Part shown: in pieces, positions 56,058 through 64,000 of the stretch
Numbering within the stretch: position 1 is the first letter of the stretch
Layout of the letters: every line of letters begins with the position of its first letter
Assembly: GCA_007922225.1 (NCBI GenBank)
Contig: ML679970.1
Location: forward strand, 39,043,460 to 39,107,459
Source: Emydura subglobosa
Taxonomy: Eukaryota; Chordata; Testudines; Chelidae
Direction: 5' to 3'
Length of the DNA stretch: 64,000 nucleotides
Program-made: the position numbers and the translations under genes
Notes under the pieces: model-generated
Told to the model about the DNA's origin: nothing
Database searches by the model: none
Seen by the model: the letters and a program-made list of their open reading frames with translations, nothing else

Positions 56058-57142
56058 TCATGTTGATTCCATTCTAGGTGACTTACCAGCAGTACCCTTG
56101 GAGGCAGACTCGGAGTTCACAGATGTCCCCGTCTGTAGTACTGCCCTCCCGAAGCTGGCGTCATCCCAAGCCTGCAGGACGATGGCATAATGGGATGTAA
56201 AAGTATAAACCGAGGCCCAGGGAGCAGCTCTACAAATGGCCTGTACCGTAACCTGTGCCAGGAAAGCTACTGACAAGGCTTGAGCCCTGGTGGAATGGGC
56301 TGTGACTATCTCCGGCGGGGCTAAGTTTGCCTGCTCATAGCAGAGCCTGATGCAGGAAGAAATCCATGAGGAAATCCTCAGAGGAGACAAGTAGTCCCCT
56401 CATCCTTCCTGCCAGCGCAACAAAGAGTTGTGTGGGTTTACAAAAGGGCTTGGTCCTTTCAATGTAGAAGGCTAGTGCCCATCTAACATCTAGGGTATGC
56501 CATCTATGCGCCTCACTGGAATTATGCAGTTTAGGATAGTACACCGGCAGGAATATGTCCTGGTTGTTATGAAACTGGAAAACTATTTTGGGCAGGAAAG
56601 CCGGATGAGGCCGCAGCTGTACCTTATCCTTCTAGAAAAATGCGTGTGCCTGTCCCAAGGTGAGCACTCTTATCTCAGAGACCCTACGTGCTAACGTAAT
56701 AGCCACCAATAAGGTCACTTTCTAGGAGAGGAGCGATAAGGAGCAAGTCACTAGAGGCTCAAAGGGGGGCCCCATTAGCTTTGATAAAACTAAGTTCAGG
56801 TCCCAGTCCTTTCCAGTCCTTTGAGGAATCTGGCCATCGTATAGTGGGAAAACACCAACTTCCCTTGGATTGGCGGGTGAAACGTTGAAATGGCCGTGAG
56901 GTGAGCTCTTATTGATGAGATCTCTAGGCCTTCTCCCTTGAGGTACAGTAAGTAGCCTAGAATAGATTGTATCAAGCCCTGCAGGGGCAGGATATTGCAA
57001 TTCACTGCCCAGCAGGAAAATCTCTTCCATTTAGCTAAACAGAATGTCCTATTTAGGTAGAGGGTTTCCTGCTGCCCATTAGAACCTGCTGGACCTGAGA
57101 TGCGCATGCCCTCTCATCTGTATTTAACCATTCAGCCTCCAT
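56058..57142 (-). pseudogene. Tyrosine recombinase of DIRS D
   Basis: ATG at 57142-57140 (MEAEWLNTDERACASQVQQV, then GSRKPST), interrupted at 57053. The core-binding part is in 56722-57107 (ILGYLLYLKGEGLEISSIRA; DLNLVLSKLMGPPFEP). The first catalytic Arg region lies near 56680-56700 in a damaged frame. 56058-56390 has the C-terminal catalytic part in one frame: ISSCIRLCYEQANL, HSTRAQALS (His-x-x-Arg box), ICRAAPWAS and the likely catalytic Tyr in FTSHYAIV. The frame is therefore broken upstream but the last 110 codons are open. Confidence 0.78.
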
Positions 57143-58270
57143 GTTGTCAGGTTCTGCGACAACAGATCTGGCCAACGGGGCAGTTCCAGCGGTGGAGCAG
57201 TTGAGAGTTCCAGCAACATGCTGAACCAATGTTGCCTCGGCCAAGCGGGAGCTATTAAGATCATGTCTGTTTTGTCATTCTTGATTTTCAGCAGGACTGA
57301 ATTAGAGGTGTTGGTGGAAGGGCGTACAGGAGCGTCCCCATCCATGAGAGGCCTCAGACAGAGACCCTTTGTCAGCCCCATGAACTGGGCAGAACAAGTC
57401 GCATTTCTTGTTCACCTTAGAGACAAAGATCCACTTGGGGAGCTCCCCACCTCTGGAAGATCATATTGGTGAGGTAAGAAGGATCTGCTGAGCCGATCTG
57501 CCATGACATCCTTGGCTATGGACAGGTGTGACGCCATAAAGTGGCGAGGTCCCACAGAAGCATAGCCTTCTGACAAAGGTTTGATGAGTGTGCCCTTCCC
57601 GGCCTGTTGATATAAAACATTGCAGCGGTGTTGTCTGTGAGAACCTGGACCACCCACCCTTCAATACAAGGGAGGAATACTTGGCCGGCTAGGCATATCG
57701 CCTTCAGCTCCTTGACATTTATATGTAAATTACAGTCTGCCGGACATCAGGTCCCCTGTGTGCTGAGGGTGCCATTGATGAGAGCACCGCATTGGACGTC
57801 CGAGGCATCAGACACTAGGTAACCGAGGCAGTGAGACCTTTCAAGGGCACACCCTGCATCAGTGATTGAGGGTTTGCCCACCAGCTCCGGGAAGCCAATA
57901 CGTGCAGGGCTACCGTAACTACTCAGTCCAAGTTGTGCCTGCTCAGGGAGTACACAGAGACTAGCCATGACTACAATGTTCTGAGCTTTAGGCGGGTGTG
58001 CCACACCATGTATGAGCACACTGCCATGTGACCTAACATTTGCGGGCAAATGCAGGCTCCTGTGAGGGGAATGGTACGAATGCTGTTGATGAGGAAGGAT
58101 ATGGTTTGGAAAGGAGACTCTAGTAGGAAGGCTCTTGCTTGGCTGGAGTAAAGAACCGCTCCTATGAACTGCATCTGCTGAACCAGTATCCAACTCAATA
58201 ACTGCTTTTCATGCTGCGGACAGGCTCTTAGATGATGGCAGTACGAAGGTGCTCGCAGACGACTAAGCAT
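57124..58270 (-). pseudogene. RNase H and partial RT of DIRS D
   Basis: Minus strand. 57971-58270 corresponds to RT after the YxDD box. 57747-58193 reads through an RNase H start (YLVSDASDVQCGALINGTLS, containing the first Asp). 57412-57664 carries the later RNase H part, and 57124-57381 the linker tail (NDKTDMILIAPAWPRQHWFS) ending in a TAA at 57124-57126. The tail overlaps the recombinase ATG by 19 nt, as in element B. Confidence 0.72.
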
Positions 58271-58276
58271 ATGGCA

Positions 58277-59665
58277 TCACAACCTGAGGGAACCCCCACA
58301 GGTTCCAATATTGCCAGGGACCTGGTCATTGTCCTTGTGGCCATCCTCCCATCTGCGGCAGCATTGAAAACCCAGTAGGTAGCTTGGGGGTTTCTCCCTT
58401 TGGGGGATGATCACTTCCTCTCCCGAGTCTGAGGAGCTAAAAGCGGGCGACCATGGGGGTGCCAATGCCATGTGCTTCTCCTTGCCACTTCTTAAGTATC
58501 CAGGCTCCGGTGACAGGGAGCAGTGCCGAGAACCCAAGTGCTGTTCATGCCTTGACTGCATCTTGTCCTTGGGCTTCTTAAAGGGACTTTCATGGTGCCC
58601 AGACTCCAGAGATTCTCTGCAGGGGTTCGCAAAGAGGTGCCGGGGGTTTGGAGAATGCCAGCATTCTGGAGATCGACGTGGGTGTTCTTCAGATTGGTAT
58701 CGAAGTTCCGATGACTGGCTCCTGGCACCCAGTGACTGAAAACTCAACTCTGACCAATGCCAATGCGGTACTGGGGAGTGGTGCCGAGATTCTGGTGACT
58801 GCTGAGAAAATGGCATGGAAGGGAGGGGCTGTGGCGGAACCAGTGCTGGCTTCCCTTTCAACTGGCCCCCAGCCTGGGTATCTGAGCTTCGGTGCCCTGC
58901 TCTACCCTCCTGCAGTGTAGGAAGCACTGGCAAAGCCAACAGTGTAGGAAGCACTGGCAAAGCCATTGCCTGAAAAGCCTCAAGTGTAGAAGGACCAGTG
59001 AACAGTGCGGGCCTCTGCCACTCCCAGGAATTGGCACTGGAGTCAAGCTCGATGCCCTCACGGGCGGAGGCATTCTCGGGGCCAAATCAGCTTTCCACCC
59101 GGTGCCTGAGCTCTTCTTAACTGACTTCGGCTCCTTCTTGGCATGCGCCTTTCTCTTTTTCAGTGCCGGCTATGTCGAATGGTGCCATGCGGGCACCAAC
59201 ACTGGAGGAGCACTTCTAGACAATGCCACCATACTGGGTGTCGAGTCTGATTGCAGCTCCGACACCGGTCTGAGTACCAACTCCATGAGACAGGCCTTGA
59301 GTCTAATGTCCTGATCCTTCTTGGTTCGAAAGCGGAACCCTTTACAGATCTTAAAATTTTCACACTTCCACTTGCTGTTTCTTCAGACTCCTCTTCAGAG
59401 ATGAAGAAGAGGAGCGGTGCCATGAAGAGCTCGGTGCCAGCAGGGCGCTCCATACTGAGACCTACATGCTCGGTACCAAGTCAGCATGGGAGGGTTCAGA
59501 GGCCTCCATAAACAGGGCTTTCAGCCAGATCTCCCTGTCCTTTCTCGTCCAGGGTCTGAAGCCCTTACAGATTTCACACTTGTCCTTTCTGTGCTCTTCC
59601 CCCAGACATTTCAGGCAGCTGTCGTGGGGGGTCGCTGAGCAGGAAGTGCGTGGTGCAAGTTGCAC
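58277..59665 (-). pseudogene. gag-like ORF of DIRS D, core deleted
   Basis: The open frame 59462-59665 encodes PHDSCLKCLGEEHRKDKCEI followed by CKGFRPWTRKDREIWLKAL: a Cys/His cluster that lines up with element B 9419-9610. 58277-58966 (229 codons open) is low complexity, rich in Ser, Arg, His, Pro and Glu with recurrent ESRHHSP- and RSQSSE-like units, ending in an acidic SSDSGEE stretch. The conserved gag core (KYYVP...QDLPF) of A, B and C is absent, consistent with the internal deletion. Confidence 0.68.
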
Positions 59666-59815
59666 AGGGCTTGAACTCCAGGGAATGGGCCATGCTCAGC
59701 TATGGGGTAAATTCCCAAACAGGACACTAAACTAACTACTAACTACAGTAACAAAACTCAAAACCTGAAATGCTAAAAGCTAACTCATACTTGCAATCAA
59801 AAGAGAGATCTCAGT

Positions 59816-60028
59816 TCCAGCAACCATCAAGGGCAAAAGAAAGAAACTCAGAGGGCACAGGGCCAGCAGTGCCTCATGTACTATGGCATGACGTGCGGGG
59901 CTCCAGAGGGTGCCAGTGCTGACCCTATGGATACTGCTAGAGGAGGAAAATTTTCCAGCTACCATGCACATGGATGCACACACAACCAGAATGGAATTGA
60001 CAGGAGCAATCACTCAATGAAGAACCTA
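59816..60028 (-). repeat. Right inverted terminal repeat of DIRS D
   Basis: Reverse complement of the 55800-55960 spacer in the left end. Shared landmarks: CAGCAACCATCAAGGGCAAA, TGCCTCATGTACTATGGC, CTCCAGAGGGTGCCAG and GGAGCAATCACTCAATGAAG at the outer edge. Confidence 0.72.
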
Positions 60029-62199
60029 TGGGCCCAATTCTATTCTAGCATGCAAATTTTGACTAAAGCAGACCTATATCGTAAATCAGTCAGGTATAAT
60101 CCAGTCTCCCATAGTTAACAAAAGCCAATATTTTAAGAATCAGAATTAACTCCATGATGACAGAGCAGAGCCCATATTTAATATACTGAATTTTCTTCTT
60201 CAAATGTTGGCAGCACATTTTATATGCCAAAGTCAGATATGTACAGTTAATAAATATCTTAAAATTACACCTTGTAAAATTAAATATTCTAAAGTCAGTA
60301 TTTTTTAGCTTTCTCCTGGGGTTTGACTGTATCCACAAATTAAATGAATGTAAATGAAAAAGTACTAAAAGAACTATATAGTTTGTTTTTCAAGGTCACT
60401 TTCTCCCCATTACATAAGAAACATATCTGTTGAACACAGAACTAATAAATAAATTAAATCTAGTTTCTTTCCTAGTTGGTTTTTCATTCAATAATTCTCA
60501 TGTAAGAAATATCACCAAAGGAAGCTGGCCATCATTTGCTAATTCAGAATAACTTTAAATGTAATTAACTAACCTACAGTCCCTCCACTCTACTACCTAC
60601 AGCTGAATTAGACCCAACTGTTATTACTCTTTCTCCTTGCTGTAATTCAAGCCAATACTTTCATTACCATCACTTATTACGAAACAAGTAGTTTTTATAG
60701 AAGCATGGTGGACAATTTACACATCATAAGTCAAACTTTGTCCCTTACTACATCCATTTTCTCAGTCAACATGGAGGTATGAAAAAAGCTTAGTGACTTC
60801 AAAGAACAGCCAGAAAGCAGAAATATCAGCCACTGATGAACACACTTGATTTATCCTCTGCACAGGACCCAAAAATGACATACAGAAGTGACATTTGCTT
60901 GCAGATGTTATCCTGAATCATCCAGTTTTATGGGACTGCCTCAGATTCCTCCTCAAGGCTCTCTCCCCCCAACACTAGACAGAGAAGTCTAGTCAGTATA
61001 TAACCCTAGAGTATTCCACAGCAGAACTCCTTAGAAGAATCCTAAGAATTCTTCCTCTGAGCAATGGGACTCAGTATCAAAGCCTACACTGCTGACTCAT
61101 TTTACTACTAGGCCCAAAAGGGCAGGTTAACTAGAACTCCTAAATCACCCAGCACCACCACATACTTGAAGCTTACAATTCTGCAATATGTGATTCAGTG
61201 CAATCTGGATTTAAATTCTAGTGTTCAGCCATACAAAGCACAAGATCATTTGATGAAAGATGATATCCATAGATGGCTAAACAATCATTTATTTATCTTA
61301 AATTAATGTTTTTTGACCAATTTCCTCTTCCTTTCTCAACCTTGAGAAAAATTAGTAAAGTTATATTATCCTAACAGAAAAAGTAGGTTCAGTCATTTCA
61401 TGTTTATTTCATTATTCTTCTGTAATCATATCAGAACCAGGAAAGCCATTACTACAGAAAAACAGTGTAGTGTTTCCTGCAGCCCAAATCACTTCCCAAG
61501 GACGGCTATGGACAGAACTTCTTGCTCATACTGCTAGACCAACTGGCAGCTTCTGACACAGTAGACTACTGGTCTGCTACTAATCCACCCACTACAGGTC
61601 TGCTACTAATCCATCCATATGACACACCAAGAGTAGATGGCACAGAATTACAATCATTCTTTTCCACTGGAATTCAGAATGAGGATGGGTAACTACTCTT
61701 TCTCCAAAGGCCCAAACCTGCAGGATCCAAAAGGGATCCATACTTTCTCCCCATCAATATTTACATAAAAGCACTGGAAAAGATAGTGAGACTTGCTGCC
61801 AACACCACTCAATGTCTCTCTTTCACCACTGATGAAAATAACTCCTCTAAATTGTCAGAATGACTATTTAAGAGGTCAGTTCATGAATGAAAAGAACCTG
61901 GCTCAAGATAAACCCAAGAAAGAAGAAGAGATGCTGGCAGAATGGGGAATACCTTGAAAAACTAGCCGAGATACTGTCCCATCTTTCACTGAAGGTGCAT
62001 AGCCTCCATTAGTCAAAGTGGTGCCTTAGATTCGTGTCTGACTCCTCAGTAAGCCTAGATGACGAGATAGCATCAGTATCTTAAAATGCTTTTTCATCTC
62101 CAGCTTGCTAGTACACTTTGCCCTTTTCTCCTAGATGAGGACCTGGCCACAGTGGGGCATATGTCACTTCGAGGCTTTATTTAGTACTGAGGGAATTCT
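60029..62199. other. AT-rich intron, no recognised element
   Basis: About 2.2 kb without recognisable gene or repeat. A tandem-like duplication ACTGGTCTGCTACTAATCCA / CAGGTCTGCTACTAATCCAT is visible at about 61568-61618. Confidence 0.35.
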
Positions 62200-62645
62200 T
62201 CATCAAAAAAATTTAAAAAATATGCTCAAAATATTTTAAAATTCAGCATATTTTATTTGTCAAAATAACACAATATAATCATACCATTTTCAATTATGTT
62301 GGTAATTTATTTCAAAATACCTGTCAGCGGGTATGTCTGTAACAATACAGAGGGGTAGCCATGTTAGTCTGTATACAACAAAAACATCGAGAGTTCTGTG
62401 GCACTTTAAAGACTAACAAATTTAATATTTGCAGATATAAGCTTTCGAGAGACTTCAGCTCTCTTCTTCAGATGCTGAAGTCTCTCGAAAGCTTATGTCT
62501 GCAAATATTAAATTTGTTAGTCTTTAAAGTGCCACAGAACTCTCGTTGTTTTTGCTGTAACAATACAGATGACAAAGATTCAGGAAATGTTTTTTGACAA
62601 ATAGATTCCTTACTAGTCATATTAGCACATCTATATGGCTCCACA
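62200..62645. repeat. Interspersed repeat split by a fold-back element
   Basis: The flanking host repeat reads TTTTAAAATTCAGCATATTT, TTATTTGTCAAAATAACACA, TTTATTTCAAAATACCTGTC on the left and resumes after 62568 with CAGGAAATGTTTTTTGACAA, ATAGATTCCTTACTAGTCA. I recognise this as one continuous turtle repeat. Its class is uncertain, and it may extend to the 63010-63900 block. Confidence 0.55.
62351..62554. mobile_element. Fold-back (hAT-like) element with 80-bp arms
   Basis: Arms of about 80 bp at 62377-62459 and 62474-62554 are almost perfect reverse complements, with a 14-base loop. It begins AGGGGTAGCCATGTTAGTCT, the outer sequence of a well-known turtle hAT MITE, but the matching outer sequence is missing on the right. 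The 14-bp direct repeat CTGTAACAATACAG flanks it at 62337-62350 and 62555-62568. Confidence 0.8.
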
Positions 62646-62699
62646 GAGCAGATGGCAATACTAAATATTTCCATGTATGTCAAGCACAGAAGATTTTAA

Positions 62700-62968
62700 G
62701 GATATGTCTACACAGCAAAGAAAAACCTGTGGCTGGACCATGCCATCTGACTCGAGCTCGTGGGGCTCTGGCTGTTTCATTGCTGTGCAGGCTTGGACAA
62801 GAGCCAGAGCTCTGGGACCAGCCTATCCTGCAGGGTCCTAGTGTCTTGGCTCCAGCCCCAGTCTGAAGTCTACACAGCAATGAAACAGCCCTGTAGCCCA
62901 AGCCCCAGTAGCCCAAGTTGACTGGCATGTGCCAGCTGCAGTTATTTCCTTGCTGTGTAGACTTACTC
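62700..62968. mobile_element. MITE with TAA target duplication
   Basis: 269 bp. Left terminus GGATATGTCTACACAGCAA, right terminus TTGCTGTGTAGACTTACTC, imperfect inverted repeats. TAA flanks it at 62697-62699 and 62969-62971, fitting the PIF/Harbinger 3-bp TWA duplication. It is the same family as 20873-21013, which lacks about 130 bp of the interior. Confidence 0.82.
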
Positions 62969-63009
62969 TAAAGGTAGCACATACTTAGGAGTGATGTTAA
63001 ACTATGATC

Positions 63010-63900
63010 TGGCACAGAATTTAAATATATATATATCAAATTCAGCTCCTGAGTTCCTGGTGCAGGGGGAATGGGACACTGCAGGGAGATCCAGGTGAAG
63101 GTGGTTTGGGGCTCAACGGAAAGGGTCTGGGTAACGGGTGGAGGGAACTTGGTGGGGGTGTGGTTGTGATGCTGGGGGAGCAGGCCTTGGTGAGGTAGGA
63201 GTCTGGGTACAGCTGGGAGAGGCTTGGTGGGGTGAGAGTCCAGGTACAGGGGTAATAGGGCTCAGCAGGGTGGGGGTTCGAGTGTGGGGGACTCAGCAGG
63301 GGGTGGTCTGTGTGCTGGGAAGGGGGCCCAAATACAAGGGGGGGTCTAGATGCACAGGGGTTGGGCAGACAGGGAAGTAGCTTCCCATACAGTGACCTCC
63401 CTCCCCACATGGCTGGGGAGCGTTGGGGGCAGGAAGCAGGGGAGAGGGGATGCAGAGCTTCCTGCAGCCAGGGAAGGTTCCTGGGGGTGGATCTCACCTC
63501 GCCCCAGCCACCCTATGCAGAGGAAGAGCAAGTCCCATGTCCTGTCTTCCCACAGTCCAGCCAGAAATAGCAGCTGGAGCCCAGCACACAGTAGGAGCCA
63601 CCAGCCAGGGAGTCCCCAGCCCTGCCCCTCCCTGGCTCCAGACACACCACTATAGCAAGCGAGAGGGACACAGTTGCACATCCACGCCCAGCCCCACCCC
63701 CTGAGGTGGTGATTTACATCTCCCCTGGCTGCTCCTGATGCCCAAACCAGATGCATCCTGCTCAGGATCTCTGCCCGGGAGGGGTGCATAAACCAATTAT
63801 TCTGTGGGAAAAGAGTAAAATCTGCAGGGACATTAATTCTGACTTGCATAGTGGCGCAGAATACCCCCAGGGGTATTTATTATTGGAAATCACTGCACCT
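63010..63900. repeat. GC-rich G/C-skewed block, likely repeat-derived
   Basis: G-rich up to about 63350, with GGGG-rich irregular tandem units (CTGGGTACAGCTGGGAG, TGGGGTGAGAGTCCAGGTAC, GTGGGGGACTCAGCAGGG), then C-rich to about 63720. It ends in TGGCGCAGAATACCCCCAGG, GGTATTTATTATTGGAAATC, which I recognise as a turtle repeat end. Open frames on both strands (for example 63042-63497 and 63346-63849) are low complexity and not treated as genes. Confidence 0.45.
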
Positions 63901-64000
63901 GAAGCTAAACATGAAGACAACGGACATGCTTCAGCATGTACAAAATGTACCTGCCAATCTTTCCCCTAGGTTGCCCTGAGCATAGAAGGTTCATGCTTAA

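Larger units (their letters stand above)
55732..60028 (-). mobile_element. DIRS retrotransposon D, internally deleted
   Basis: About 4.3 kb, minus strand. Both ends are present: the palindromic left end at 55732-56042 and the right inverted repeat at about 59816-60028 (CCTCATGTACTATGGCATGA, CACTCAATGAAGAAC). Order from the 5' end: gag zinc motif (59665-59462), low-complexity gag (to about 58277), then a junction at about 58270 into the RT, RNase H, and recombinase (57142-56058). The N-terminal half of RT and the gag core are missing. The flanks show no target duplication. It is more diverged than A and B but of the same GC-rich type. Confidence 0.82.

Noticed and set aside
63010..63720. Possible CpG-island promoter or first exon of DOCK3
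   Set aside because: GC-rich but not CpG-rich. No ATG exon with a MWxPTEEEKYG-type start was found on the minus strand, and the block ends in a known repeat end.
63042..63849. Overlapping open frames of 151 and 167 codons on the minus strand
   Set aside because: Low-complexity translation of a G/C-skewed repeat-like block; no domain, no splice logic, and open frames occur on both strands at once.
1..64000. Prokaryotic features such as operons, CRISPR arrays or defence islands
   Set aside because: Spliced exons, vertebrate repeat families and AT-rich introns are incompatible. The repeated sequences are transposon ends, not regularly spaced arrays.

Overview
This looks like a piece of a large, repeat-filled vertebrate intron landscape, most likely from a turtle (or close sauropsid). 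The repeats point there: DIRS-type tyrosine-recombinase retrotransposons, CR1 LINEs with the typical octamer-like 3' end, MIR-type SINEs, PIF/Harbinger and hAT elements, and Ty3/gypsy elements with a tRNA-Leu primer site. No bacterial-style genes, operons, ribosome binding sites, CRISPR arrays or RNA genes were seen.

The only host-gene sequence I can support is two short coding exons on the minus strand, at 45576-45659 (84 nt) and 25888-25928 (41 nt). Spliced in frame they encode the middle of the N-terminal SH3 domain of a DOCK-B Rho-GEF and read closest to DOCK3. The window therefore covers one complete DOCK3 intron (25929-45575, 19,647 bp) plus parts of the introns on both sides. Transcription runs from high to low coordinates.

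Everything else is mobile-element debris or unassigned intron. 1-9988 holds two GC-rich DIRS retrotransposons head-to-tail on the minus strand: A (5' part only, running off the window) and B (nearly full length, with ITRs, gag, RT/RNase H and tyrosine recombinase). 11.1-24.5 kb is an older stack of CR1, several decayed DIRS copies (14.5-17.0, 18.3-21.3, 21.7-22.9 kb), a Tigger-like MITE nested in a CR1, and MIR. 25.9-45.6 kb (the full intron) contains two Harbinger relics in opposite orientation, a decayed hAT transposase followed by its own repeat tail, further DIRS debris (33.3-35.4 kb), a CR1 split by a solo LTR with a clean 5-bp target duplication, and two other LINE relics. 47.8-55.2 kb has an hAT MITE with an 8-bp duplication, a Tx1/L1-like LINE end, a MIR, a 5'-truncation-free but 3'-truncated Ty3/gypsy element (LTR, primer site, gag-protease), a Harbinger MITE, a second copy of the hAT tail repeat and a TG/CA microsatellite. 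55.7-60.0 kb is a fourth recognisable DIRS element (D), internally deleted. 62-64 kb is a composite of nested repeats, including a long fold-back.

No mobile-element ORF examined is fully intact; the least damaged are the RT/RNase H ORF of DIRS B (410 codons open) and the gypsy gag-protease frame (two stops in 1.4 kb). The most informative structural observations are a conserved 19-nt overlap between the RT/RNase H and recombinase frames in two diverged DIRS copies, and a terminal palindrome in five DIRS copies whose arms carry splice-donor-like GTRAGT motifs inside a transcribed host gene.
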